NCBI GenBank assembly: GCA_910576955.1
Contig: CAJTJB010000005.1
Coordinates: 122,881-186,880, forward strand
Length of the DNA: 64,000 bases
Reading direction: 5' to 3'
Origin: an uncultured Alphaproteobacteria bacterium
Lineage (GTDB): Bacteria; Pseudomonadota; Alphaproteobacteria; RF32; CAG-239
Shown here: piece by piece, positions 16,121 to 24,449 of the stretch
How the letters are laid out: each line of letters starts with the position of its first letter
How positions within the stretch are numbered: the first letter of the stretch is position 1
Notes under the pieces: generated by a model
Database searches by the model: none
What the model was told of the DNA's origin: nothing
Seen by the model: the letters and a program-made list of their open reading frames with translations, nothing else
Position numbers and translations under genes: made by a program

Positions 16121-17158
16121 TTAAGCGTATCTTTTTGCCATAACAGACAGCGGTACAGGCTTAATCTTGTCCGCATTGCCTGCTGCACCAAATGCAACAT
16201 AACGGTCAATGCAAACCTTTTTCATTTCTTCAATTGCCGGTTTCAAATATTTGCGCGGGTCAAATTCTTTCGGATTCTCGGCAAAGAGTCTGCGGATTGC
16301 GCCGGTAATAGCCATACGGCAGTCTGTATCAACGTTTACTTTGCGAACGCCGGATTTAATGCCGCGGACGATTTCTTCAACCGGAACGCCGAATGTCTGC
16401 GGAATTGCGCCGCCGTAAGCGTTAATCAGGTCTTGCAATTCTTGCGGAACGGAAGAAGAGCCGTGCATAACCATATGCGTGTTCGGCAGTTTAGCGTGGA
16501 TTTTTTCAATCACGTCAATCGCCAAAATATCGCCTGTCGGCTTGCGGGTAAATTTATATGCGCCGTGAGATGTGCCAACAGCAACAGCCAAAGCGTCAAT
16601 GTTTGTTTCTGCCACAAATTTAGCAGCTTCATCAGGGTCAGTAACCAAACGTTTCTTGTCAATCACACCCTCTGCCCCATGACCATCTTCTTTATCGCCC
16701 TTGCCGGTTTCCAAAGAACCGATAACGCCAAGCTCGCCCTCAACCGATGCGCCGACAGCGTGTGCGCGGGCAACAACTTCTTTGGTGACGTGAACGTTAT
16801 ATTCAAAAGAAGACGGAGTTTTGCCGTCGGCTTCCAAAGAGCCGTCCATCATCACGGAAGAATAGCCGTTAACCAAAGCAGACTGGCAAATATCAACCGA
16901 AGAACCGTGGTCTTGGTGCAAACAAATCGGCAATTCGGGATACATCTCGATTCCCGCCGCAATCATATGGCGAATCATCGGGTCGCCGGCAAATTTTCTT
17001 GCGCCGGTGGATGTTTGGATAATCACCGGAGCATTAACTTCTTTCGCAGCTTCCAAAACGGCTAAAATCTGCTCCATATCATTAACATTAAACGCCGGAA
17101 CACCATAGTTGTTTTCGGCAGCGTGGTCTAAAATTTGACGCATAGAAACTAAAGGCAT
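16121..17158 (-). CDS. fba: class II fructose-1,6-bisphosphate aldolase
   Basis: Zinc-dependent cleavage of fructose-1,6-bisphosphate to DHAP and glyceraldehyde-3-phosphate in glycolysis and gluconeogenesis. The 345-residue protein has the class II signatures PICLHQDHGSS (zinc and catalytic residues), SVMMDGSLE, VEGELG, AVAVGTSHGAYKF and MVMHGSSSVP, and resembles the CbbA/IIB subtype by length. I start at ATG 17158 because AAGGAGA precedes it; a longer frame starts at 17194. It is monocistronic with a terminator at 16076-16101. Confidence 0.96.
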   Translation of the reverse strand: MPLVSMRQILDHAAENNYGVPAFNVNDMEQILAVLEAAKEVNAPVIIQTSTGARKFAGDPMIRHMIAAGIEMYPELPICLHQDHGSSVDICQSALVNGYSSVMMDGSLEADGKTPSSFEYNVHVTKEVVARAHAVGASVEGELGVIGSLETGKGDKEDGHGAEGVIDKKRLVTDPDEAAKFVAETNIDALAVAVGTSHGAYKFTRKPTGDILAIDVIEKIHAKLPNTHMVMHGSSSVPQELQDLINAYGGAIPQTFGVPVEEIVRGIKSGVRKVNVDTDCRMAITGAIRRLFAENPKEFDPRKYLKPAIEEMKKVCIDRYVAFGAAGNADKIKPVPLSVMAKRYA

Positions 17159-17247
17159 CAATATTCTCCTTATTAAAAGTATTATTCTCACCACGAATAT
17201 ATAAGTTTAGCAAAGATTTGCAAGTAATTTTTCTGAAAATTTACCAT

Positions 17248-17272
17248 AAAAAAAGCCCGCATAAAGCGAGCT
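17248..17272 (-). terminator. terminator of the small gene at 17292-17510
   Basis: On the minus strand, GCTCGC-TTTAT-GCGGGC (one G-T pair) is followed by seven T, just beyond the stop of the 72-residue gene. Confidence 0.7.
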
Positions 17273-17291
17273 CGTACGAAGAATTAAATAC

Positions 17292-17510
17292 TTAAGCAAC
17301 TTCTCTTTGCTTCTTAAACGCGATAACATTATTAAGGTCAAAACTGTTTTTTTGTTCGGTGCACGTTCCGGATGCGATTATTTTATAATTATTCAAAACC
17401 AGACCGCGAACCGCTGTTTTGGTGCTGCAAGTGCCGCCCGCAATTTTTTTCCCGCCGGCTTTGGCAAATGTTTCACGTTTCGTCGTATTGCTAATTGTTG
17501 CCTTAATCAT
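17292..17510 (-). CDS. small unknown protein with two GTC repeats
   Basis: Not recognised. A 72-residue basic protein; I start at ATG 17510 (MIKATISNTTKRETF) because AAAGGA lies upstream, while the ATG 27 bases earlier has no site. It contains two similar segments, AGGTCSTKT and ASGTCTEQK, about 20 residues apart, each with one Cys, which could bind a metal or form a disulphide. No signal peptide. The gene has its own ribosome site and terminator, so it is probably expressed. Confidence 0.6.
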   Translation of the reverse strand: MIKATISNTTKRETFAKAGGKKIAGGTCSTKTAVRGLVLNNYKIIASGTCTEQKNSFDLNNVIAFKKQREVA

Positions 17511-17692
17511 ACTTGTTTCCTTTCTTATTATTGACATAATAGATGGCAGATAAAATCTTTTTTGTCAATATTTATTTTGGAAAAATCCAAACAAAAAAAT
17601 CTGATAAATATATATCAGCCAAAAACTTAAATTAAAGTAAAGAAAATGAATACTTTTGTCTAAAAAAATAAAATATTTGGTTTATACGAAAA

Positions 17693-17717
17693 AAACGGCT
17701 TGAAAATCAAGCCGTTT
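17693..17717. terminator. terminator beyond tRNA-Ser
   Basis: Perfect stem AAACGGCTTG/CAAGCCGTTT with A-rich left and T-rich flanks; on the minus strand it ends tRNA-Ser transcription. Confidence 0.75.
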
Positions 17718-17721
17718 CTAA

Positions 17722-17809
17722 TGGCGGAGTGTACAGGACTCGAACCTGTGCATCCTTATTCGGGATGACGGATTAGCAATCCGCTGCATTACCGCTCTGC
17801 CAACACTCC
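17722..17809 (-). tRNA. tRNA-Ser(GCT)
   Basis: The minus strand folds as a class II tRNA: acceptor GGAGTGT/ACACTCC, anticodon arm GGATT-GCT-AATCC reading AGC/AGU serine codons, a long variable arm (CATCCCGAATAAGGATG) typical of tRNA-Ser, and the T arm ACAGGTTCGAGTCCTGT. CCA is encoded. Confidence 0.97.
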
Positions 17810-17965
17810 GTAATGTTTATCTTATTTATATGATGTTTTTTCTCTCGTCAACAGTTTTTTTAAGTTTTGGCGGTTAAATATAGTGCATAATGTAAAATCT
17901 GTTTACCACATTTTAAACATATTGGAGTATTTTTATCAAAAATAAAGTCAGATTGGAGAAAAAAG

Positions 17966-18397
17966 ATGAATACGGAATATAACTATATCCCAACTTTGGA
18001 TAGTAACGAAAAGCGCATTTTTGTTGAGAGTTTCTGCTGTATGGTTTATTCGGATAAAAACGTTGCCAAAGAAGAAATAGAGTTTCTTAAAGGGATTGGC
18101 AAAATGTATGATATTCAGGAAACAGAAATCGTTGCAATCCTCAAAAGTATGAAGCGTGATGAAGTTTTGGATAAAGTTGCCCAAATTACCGACCGAAAAA
18201 AAGCGCTCCAACTGGTAAAAGAGTTATGCTATCTGGCAAATTCTGACAGCGGGTTGGATGATGCCGAAATTGATTTTATTATTGATGTGGCTGAAAAACT
18301 AAACGTTGAAAGCGATAAAATCAAACAAATCAATAAATGGGTTCTGGATAAGATTTTGCTTCAGAAAACCGGCGAGATTATTCTTGAAATTGAATAA
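17966..18397 (+). CDS. TerB-like helical protein
   Basis: A 143-residue acidic, all-helical protein resembling the TerB/co-chaperone-type domain: an N-terminal helix with FVESFCCMVYSDKNVAKEEIEFL and a second, related half with LVKELCYLANSDSGLDDAEIDFIIDVAEKL. Both halves have the D-x-x-x-x-x-E-E/D pattern seen in TerB, where acidic residues can bind metal. The single domain without ter operon partners argues against tellurite resistance. Preceded by TTGGAG; followed by a terminator. Family-level call only. Confidence 0.7.
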   Translation: MNTEYNYIPTLDSNEKRIFVESFCCMVYSDKNVAKEEIEFLKGIGKMYDIQETEIVAILKSMKRDEVLDKVAQITDRKKALQLVKELCYLANSDSGLDDAEIDFIIDVAEKLNVESDKIKQINKWVLDKILLQKTGEIILEIE

Positions 18398-18419
18398 AAG
18401 CCTTTCATTTCAAGTCTTG

Positions 18420-18444
18420 AGCGGTCGATTCGGCCGCTTTTTTA
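18420..18444 (+). terminator. terminator of TerB-like gene
   Basis: GCGGTCG-ATT-CGGCCGC (one T-G pair) followed by a T run. Confidence 0.75.
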
Positions 18445-18510
18445 TTTTCTTTGCAATTCATTAAAAAGTATGCTACAATAAGATATGTTAATAAAATAAG
18501 GCAGCCGCAA

Positions 18511-19368
18511 ATGGATAGCTTGGATGTATCAGGGCTTTATCAGGTAATCAACCGGACAATGGAAAAAGTTGATAAGCATACCGGCGAGCCGATAAATAAA
18601 GAAATGCAATTGTACAAAGAGCGCTATGCGTATCTAATATCTCATTATCCGCAGCAAAGTTTGTTTGATGAACGGCGTCCGCTGATTGAAGAAGTAGCGT
18701 TTGCAATGGATTTTTGCGATGCTTTGTATGCATATCATCTGGCAACGGATGTAGATGCCAAAGATCCGCCGCCGCTTTCCGAATATAATTGCCGTATATT
18801 GCTTAAAGGGATGGAAACTTACCGCGAGCATATCTCTGCTGCAAACAGCGCTCAATCAGAAATTATAGAAGCTGGCGCAAGGCGGAATTTGCCGGAGTTT
18901 CGCGAGCAATACCTGATGGAAGAATATCGTAAAGAAGCTCTGTTTGTATTAGAACAACGAAAACGCTATCAAAAAGCAAAAAGAAACAAGCAAGCCGCAA
19001 CAAAAGATTATGAACGCTATGCGCTGCATTTTTTCAAAAATATAACCAATGACGCAGAAATAAAAGGCATTGCCCCTTGCCCTGCAAAACTGGAATTATA
19101 TACTCTGGCGCTGAATGTAGTTGATTTATTGCCGCAAGATAAGTATAACCGGTCAGATAAATTTATACTTAAAAGCCGCTTGTGGCACTGTGTGGCGAAA
19201 TCGTTATTAGCAATAGACGGCACAAATAAAACGGAAATCGAAAAAGCACATAATGAAGCGCGGCGTTTTGAACGGGCTGCGAAAAATACTCTGGCGCACG
19301 CCTCAAATTATGAAGTAGCATCCGCTATCCGCCGCAAAAAACAGCAAGATGAATGGAACAATCATTAA
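18511..19368 (+). CDS. unknown helical protein
   Basis: Not recognised. A 285-residue, Tyr- and charge-rich, apparently all-helical soluble protein with Arg/Lys-rich segments around residues 130-165 and near the C-terminus (RRFERAAKNTL, RRKKQQDEW). The start at ATG 18511 (MDSLDVSGLYQV) fits AAGGCAG upstream; an in-frame ATG at 18451 overlaps the preceding terminator region and is unlikely. No signal peptide or TM segment. Monocistronic between two terminators. Confidence 0.75.
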   Translation: MDSLDVSGLYQVINRTMEKVDKHTGEPINKEMQLYKERYAYLISHYPQQSLFDERRPLIEEVAFAMDFCDALYAYHLATDVDAKDPPPLSEYNCRILLKGMETYREHISAANSAQSEIIEAGARRNLPEFREQYLMEEYRKEALFVLEQRKRYQKAKRNKQAATKDYERYALHFFKNITNDAEIKGIAPCPAKLELYTLALNVVDLLPQDKYNRSDKFILKSRLWHCVAKSLLAIDGTNKTEIEKAHNEARRFERAAKNTLAHASNYEVASAIRRKKQQDEWNNH

Positions 19369-19369
19369 A

Positions 19370-19397
19370 AAAAGCCTGAATATCTATTCAGGCTTTT
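19370..19397. terminator. bidirectional terminator between unknown gene and glgP
   Basis: AAAAGCCTGAA-TATCTA-TTCAGGCTTTT forms a perfect 11-base stem between converging genes. Confidence 0.8.
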
Positions 19398-19416
19398 AAA
19401 TTCAGCGGTAATACCG

Positions 19417-21924
19417 TTATGCCGACTTTGCTTCCGGCATTTCTTCCACACAACTTTCTGTCGTTACATCGCAAACATGCCAAATCTTTTTAGCATATTC
19501 GGAAACGGCGCGGTCGCTTGAGAAGTAGCCGACATTCGCGACATTATAGATGGCTTTCTTCGCCCATTCTGTTTTGTTCAGATAAGAATGTTCCGCATCT
19601 TTCATCGCGTTGTTAAAGGCTTCCAAATCTGCCAAAACAAAGAAGAAATCGCGGTTAAGAAGCTCATCAAAAATCGGTTTGAACAAAGCTGGCGTATCTT
19701 TCTCGCAGAACATATTTGAGTTAATCGCATTCAAAATCCGCTTGATGTATTCCGATTCCTCATAATATTTCCGCGGGTTATACGTCGGGCGCATAGCCTG
19801 AATTTCATTTTCTTTCAAGCCGAAGAGGAAGAAGTTATCTTCACCCACAGCCTCACGGATTTCAATATTTGCGCCGTCATATGTGCCGACAGTCAAAGCG
19901 CCGTTTAAGGCAAACTTCATATTGCCCGTACCCGAAGCCTCAAAACCGGCGGTTGACAGCTGCAAACTGACATCCGCAGCCGGAATCAAAACTTCCGCAA
20001 CGGAAACTTTGTAATCCGGAATAAAGACCACTTTCAAGGCGTCTCCCACGCGGGGGTCATTGTTAACAACATTAGCAACATTGTTAATCAACTTAATGAC
20101 CAGTTTCGCAAATGTATAAGATGGCGCAGCTTTTCCGGCAAAAATATATGTTTTCGGACAAATCGGGCGCACATTATCACGCACAATTGCCAAATATTCG
20201 CCAATAACCTGCAAAATCGCCATCAGCTGACGTTTATATTCGTGGATTCGCTTTGCCTGAACCACAAACATACTGTTTGTTGTTACGGCAACATTAGTCC
20301 GTTTGAAAATTTCATGACGCAGTTGCTCCTTGTTTGCCTTTTTGATTTTGATAAATTTATTTACAAAATCCGTATCGGTTGCAAAATCAGAAATTTTGCT
20401 CAACATCTCAAGGTGCGCAATCCAGTCTTTGCCGATTTTATCAGAAATAAGCGTTGCCAGATTCGTATTGGCATGCAACAACCAGCGTCTGGGGGTAATG
20501 CCATTGGTAATATTGGTAAATTTCTCCGGCCACAGCTCATAAAATTCCGGAACCAAAGAGGTTTTAATCAATTCAGAGTGAATTTTAGCCACGCCGTTAA
20601 CCGAGAAAGAACCGACAATCGACAGATTCGCCATACGGATTATCTGGTTATCGCCATCACCGGAAACAATTGAAACTTTTGCAAGTTTTTCGCTGTTTTC
20701 GCCAAATTTTGTTTTAGCAAATTCCACAAAACGGCGATTGATTTCATAAATAATCTGCAAGTGTCGCGGCAACATATGGGCAAAATATTTAGCCGGCCAT
20801 GTTTCCAGAGCTTCCGGCAACAAAGTGTGATTGGTATAAGCAAAGACTTTGGTAACAATGCTCCAAGCCGATTCCCATTCCTGCCCGTAAACATCAACCA
20901 ACAGCCGCACCATCTCAACAATAGCTAATGCAGGGTGCGTGTCATTCAGTTGAATACAGACTTGGTCGGGCAATTTGTCAAAGTCATTGCTCTTTTCCAA
21001 AAATCTTCTGAAAATATCTTGAATGGCGCAAGAAACAAAGAAGTATTGCTGCGACAAACGAAGCGCCTTGCCCGATTCCATTGCGTCAGACGGGTATAAC
21101 ACTTTTGAAATCGATTCGGTCTTGATTTTATCTTCAACGGCTTCAATATAACCGCCTTTGTTAAAGATATCAATGTCGAACTCGTCATCTGTTTTAGCAG
21201 AGAACAGACGCAGATAATTAACAGACTTGCCGGCATAACCAACAATCGGGAAGTCATACGGCACGCCGTAAAGCGTGTGCGTATTTGCCCAAACGTATGT
21301 ATCTTTGCCGTTAGCGTCTTTATAGGTTTCCACATTGCCAAACATCGGAATAGTCACCTGTCTGTCCGGGCGGGCTAATTCCCACGGCGAGAAATCCGAA
21401 AACCAATCATCGGCTTGTTCAACCTGCCAACCGTTTTCAAATTTCTGCTTAAACAAGCCGAACTGATAGTTAATGCCATATCCGAATCCCGGCAGTCCTA
21501 AAGACGCCATCGAGTCCAGATAGCAAGCCGCCAAACGTCCTAAACCGCCGTTGCCGAGTGCAGGGTCATATTCGGTGTCAAAAATTTCTTCAATTGAAAA
21601 GTCCGGAAAGTCATCCAGTTTAATATCTTTCAATAAATCATATAACCCGAGGTTATGCAAATTATTTTCCAAAGAACGCCCGATAAGATATTCAATAGAA
21701 AGATAATAAATACGCTTGGCTGATTTTTCATTATAGCGGGCGATAGTGCTGTACATCTCATCCATCGCAAATTCTCTGACCGCCAGAGAAATGGCATACA
21801 ATGCCTCTTCTTTAGTCAACTCGCAAGCTCTTTTGCCGATGAAGTATTTGATATAATGCTCAATAGAAAGCTTCAACCGAGCTTTTTTCATTTCATCGCT
21901 GATTTCTAATTTCGCTTTTTTCAA
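19417..21924 (-). CDS. glgP: glycogen/starch (alpha-glucan) phosphorylase
   Basis: PLP-dependent phosphorolysis of alpha-1,4-glucan to glucose-1-phosphate. The protein (about 835 residues) carries the GT35 fold: EEIFDTEYDPALGNGGLGRLAACYLDS near the N-terminus, QLNDTHPAL, KFTNITNGITPRRW, VQAKRIHEYKRQLM, and the PLP-lysine signature EASGTGNMKFALNGALTVGTYDGAN. Length is typical. The ATG at 21948 has no ribosome site, whereas TTG at 21924 has GGGAG 7 bases before it, so I chose TTG. No other glycogen gene (glgA, glgB, glgC, glgX) is in the window. A terminator is shared with the convergent gene downstream. Confidence 0.95.
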   Translation of the reverse strand: MKKAKLEISDEMKKARLKLSIEHYIKYFIGKRACELTKEEALYAISLAVREFAMDEMYSTIARYNEKSAKRIYYLSIEYLIGRSLENNLHNLGLYDLLKDIKLDDFPDFSIEEIFDTEYDPALGNGGLGRLAACYLDSMASLGLPGFGYGINYQFGLFKQKFENGWQVEQADDWFSDFSPWELARPDRQVTIPMFGNVETYKDANGKDTYVWANTHTLYGVPYDFPIVGYAGKSVNYLRLFSAKTDDEFDIDIFNKGGYIEAVEDKIKTESISKVLYPSDAMESGKALRLSQQYFFVSCAIQDIFRRFLEKSNDFDKLPDQVCIQLNDTHPALAIVEMVRLLVDVYGQEWESAWSIVTKVFAYTNHTLLPEALETWPAKYFAHMLPRHLQIIYEINRRFVEFAKTKFGENSEKLAKVSIVSGDGDNQIIRMANLSIVGSFSVNGVAKIHSELIKTSLVPEFYELWPEKFTNITNGITPRRWLLHANTNLATLISDKIGKDWIAHLEMLSKISDFATDTDFVNKFIKIKKANKEQLRHEIFKRTNVAVTTNSMFVVQAKRIHEYKRQLMAILQVIGEYLAIVRDNVRPICPKTYIFAGKAAPSYTFAKLVIKLINNVANVVNNDPRVGDALKVVFIPDYKVSVAEVLIPAADVSLQLSTAGFEASGTGNMKFALNGALTVGTYDGANIEIREAVGEDNFFLFGLKENEIQAMRPTYNPRKYYEESEYIKRILNAINSNMFCEKDTPALFKPIFDELLNRDFFFVLADLEAFNNAMKDAEHSYLNKTEWAKKAIYNVANVGYFSSDRAVSEYAKKIWHVCDVTTESCVEEMPEAKSA

Positions 21925-22031
21925 TACACAATCTCCCAAATTAAACATACTTTACTATTCACAAAACTATAGTGAAATAGTTTGAATTTTAGTTAATAAT
22001 ATAAGATTATTTTAAAAAATAAAAACAAGGA

Positions 22032-22060
22032 TTGGCATTTTTTTAACAATTATATGCTAA
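22032..22060 (+). promoter_or_regulatory. possible promoter of tolC
   Basis: TTGGCA (22032-22037), 17 bases, TGCTAA (22055-22060), or TATGCT with a shorter spacer, upstream of ATG 22102. Only a moderate match. Confidence 0.35.
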
Positions 22061-22101
22061 AAAGAGCCTGAAGAACTATGACTTATTAAGGAACAAAGAG
22101 A

Positions 22102-23463
22102 ATGAAAAAGCAATTTATTCTGGCGTTGTTGATGAGTGTTTCAACAGCAATAACCGCAAATGCGGATACATTAAAAACAGCTTTAGCCAAAGCCTATGAT
22201 TATAATCCGGCATTAAAAGCGGCCAGAGCTGCCGCTCAGGCTGTGGATGAAAATGTTGCGCTTGCAAAATCCGGTTTTCGTCCGACATTGTCAGTTGAAG
22301 GAGGATATTCGGATTCTCAAATTAACACAAACGCGCCGATAAAGCCGGTAGACGGCTATAATCGTTCCTTAACTGCAACCATCAATCAGCCTGTCTTCAG
22401 CGGTTTCAAAACCATCAATTCGGTGAGCTCGGCAAAAAGCTACCGCAAAGCATCATATGCCGCGTTAATGTCAACAGAGCAAAACGTTTTGTTAGAGGCT
22501 GCCGTGGCATATCTTGATGTGTTGCGTGATGAGGCAATTGTTAAACTGCAAAAAAATAATGAAAAACTGCTGAAAAAAGAACTGGAAGAAACAAGAGAAC
22601 GCTTTAATGTGGGCGAAGTAACTACCACCGACGTATCGCAGGCAGAAGCAAGCTATGCCTCCGCGCAGTCGCAACGCATTTCCGCCGAGGGTAATTTGGA
22701 AGCCTCGAAAGCGGCATATAAGCAAGTTATAGGTGATGAGCCTAAAAATATTATTGACCCTAAAGAGATTGAAAAACTGTTTCCCGACAGCTTAAAAAGC
22801 GCAACAGACTATGCTGAAAATCATAGCTATGCGTTGCAAGCTGCCCGCCATAATTTAAAGGCAAAAAAATATGATGTTAAAACCAACGAGGGAGATTTGC
22901 TGCCGTCGGTGAATGCATATGCTCAAGCAGGGCGTATTAAAAGCCAAAATTGGGCGTATGATAAAAATCCGACAAATGATGCTGTTGAGTTAGGGGTAAA
23001 TTTCAGTATGCCGATTTATAATGCCGGTTCGAGCCGCGCCAAAATCAGACAAAGCAAACATTATCGCTGGCAGGCGCAGGAAGAGTTGCAAAACACGCAG
23101 GATGCATTGTATTCCGACATTACCAGTTATTGGGAATATTTAAGCGCAAATAAGGCAAAAATAACATCAGTTAAAGCCCAGATTAAAGCGTATCAGGTGG
23201 CGTTAAACGGCGTACGCGAAGAAGAAGCCCTCGGCAACAGAACCGTTCTTGACGTGTTAAACCAATACCAATATCTGCTGAATTCTGAAGTGGAAGAAGT
23301 AACCACCAGACACGATTACTATGTTTCGGGTTTAAATCTTCTTCAGGCAATGGGCAAGCTAACCGCCAAAGATTTAAAATTAAATGTTGATTTATACGAT
23401 GCAAATGCTAAATATGAAGAAACATCAGGCAAATGGTTGTCAACAAGTATAGATAAAAAATAA
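22102..23463 (+). CDS. tolC: TolC-family outer membrane efflux protein
   Basis: Trimeric outer-membrane channel for drug efflux or type I secretion. The 453-residue product has a cleavable signal peptide ending TANA (about residue 21), then the duplicated TolC repeat: DTLKTALAKAYDYNPALKAARAA, long helical stretches, the hinge QVIGDEPKNI, and second-half motifs LGVNFSMPIYNAGSSRAKIRQ and NAGS-type turn. The size is typical for alphaproteobacterial TolC. The likely partner is an RND pump, such as the pair at 0-1.9 kb, although none is adjacent. The ATG follows AAGGAACAAAGAG. A small gene follows after 10 bases. Confidence 0.93.
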   Translation: MKKQFILALLMSVSTAITANADTLKTALAKAYDYNPALKAARAAAQAVDENVALAKSGFRPTLSVEGGYSDSQINTNAPIKPVDGYNRSLTATINQPVFSGFKTINSVSSAKSYRKASYAALMSTEQNVLLEAAVAYLDVLRDEAIVKLQKNNEKLLKKELEETRERFNVGEVTTTDVSQAEASYASAQSQRISAEGNLEASKAAYKQVIGDEPKNIIDPKEIEKLFPDSLKSATDYAENHSYALQAARHNLKAKKYDVKTNEGDLLPSVNAYAQAGRIKSQNWAYDKNPTNDAVELGVNFSMPIYNAGSSRAKIRQSKHYRWQAQEELQNTQDALYSDITSYWEYLSANKAKITSVKAQIKAYQVALNGVREEEALGNRTVLDVLNQYQYLLNSEVEEVTTRHDYYVSGLNLLQAMGKLTAKDLKLNVDLYDANAKYEETSGKWLSTSIDKK

Positions 23464-23473
23464 AGGATAAAAA

Positions 23474-23704
23474 ATGGCAAAACCGGATAAAGATATGGAT
23501 GTAACCGATATGGTGCGGCAAAGTATTGTCGAAACAAAAGCCAAAAAAAGCTATGTGCGCGATTATAGCGGCGAAGTTTTTGAGCTGACATCCGATATGT
23601 TGGTAGATGAATACAAGTTTAATCAAAACGAGTCGGGCGAGTTAGCCGGAGTCGCACAATGCATATTGCAAAAATATGCCAAATTGTTATCCTTGCATAA
23701 ATAG
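23474..23704 (+). CDS. small unknown protein cotranscribed with tolC
   Basis: A 76-residue soluble protein starting 10 bases after tolC, with AAGGATAAA as ribosome site. The first part (MDVTDMVRQSIVETKA) resembles in style the short motif of DUF2497/PopZ-like proteins, and in many alphaproteobacteria a DUF2497 gene follows tolC, but the match here is too weak to call. The remainder (YSGEVFELTSDMLVDEYKF) shows no known motif. A terminator follows directly, so tolC and this gene form a two-gene unit. Confidence 0.65.
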   Translation: MAKPDKDMDVTDMVRQSIVETKAKKSYVRDYSGEVFELTSDMLVDEYKFNQNESGELAGVAQCILQKYAKLLSLHK

Positions 23705-23708
23705 AATG

Positions 23709-23734
23709 AAAGCTCTTTTATAAGAGCTTTTTTT
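23709..23734 (+). terminator. terminator of tolC unit
   Basis: AAAGCTCTT/AAGAGCTTT stem followed by seven T; it overlaps the last bases of convergent comF. Confidence 0.8.
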
Positions 23735-24449
23735 ATGGGCAAACTCTCGCAACAGTTAGGGCGTCAACAGATTTAGCACCTGCTTTTTTAAGGGCTTTTG
23801 CGCATTCATTTAAGGTTGAACCGGTTGTATAAACATCATCAATCAAAACGATTCGCTTTCCTTTAATATTTTGCGGAGCAACAACTTGAAACGCATTTTT
23901 CACATTTTGGGTTCTTTGTTTGCCGGAGCATTGTATTTGTGGTGTCGTATGCCTTATCTTTTTTAGCGAGGCATAATCCGCCGGAATATTGCAAAGTTCA
24001 GACAAACCTGCCGCCAATATTGCGGATTGATTATATTTCCGTTTGAATAGCCTTGCATAGTGCAACGGCACAGGAACAATCACATCAATCCCGTGTTTGA
24101 AAATATCTTCTCCGGCCATAAAAAGCCAGTTGCACAACAGTTTTTTATTTTCCAGATGGTCAGAAAACTTAAAGTTTAGAATTAACCTTTTAGAAATTTC
24201 ATCATATTTAATTGCAGAGCGGCATAATCGAAGGTTTTGTTTTGCAGTTAAGCAGTTGGTGCAGCAAAGCCCATCGGGAATATCCGCGTCTAACGGCATA
24301 CCGCAATGTTTGCAATAGGGCTTGTTTATAAAATTGATTTTAGAAAAACAATCAGCGCACAAACTGCTGTCAGAATGAATAGCTTTGCCGCATAATAAAC
24401 ATCGCGGCGGCAAGATAATGTCTATAACAGGTTTCAGCCAATGTATCAT
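23733..24449 (-). CDS. comF: ComF family phosphoribosyltransferase-like protein
   Basis: A 238-residue protein with an N-terminal zinc-ribbon-type set of Cys pairs (CLLCGKA, CADCF, CKHCGMPL, CCTNC) followed by a type I phosphoribosyltransferase fold ending in the PRPP-binding loop IVLIDDVYTTGSTLNE. ComF/GntX proteins are linked to DNA uptake or gluconate use, but their reaction is unclear. It overlaps the sucD-like gene by 4 bases, so it is translated from the same transcript. dprA, another uptake-related gene, lies at 37 kb. Confidence 0.88.
   Translation of the reverse strand: MIHWLKPVIDIILPPRCLLCGKAIHSDSSLCADCFSKINFINKPYCKHCGMPLDADIPDGLCCTNCLTAKQNLRLCRSAIKYDEISKRLILNFKFSDHLENKKLLCNWLFMAGEDIFKHGIDVIVPVPLHYARLFKRKYNQSAILAAGLSELCNIPADYASLKKIRHTTPQIQCSGKQRTQNVKNAFQVVAPQNIKGKRIVLIDDVYTTGSTLNECAKALKKAGAKSVDALTVARVCP

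Noticed and set aside
16433..17065. 210-codon plus-strand frame
   Set aside because: Antisense to class II aldolase; no ribosome site and no recognisable motif.
17966..18397. Tellurite-resistance function
   Set aside because: Single TerB-like domain without terACDEZ; domain name does not support the function.
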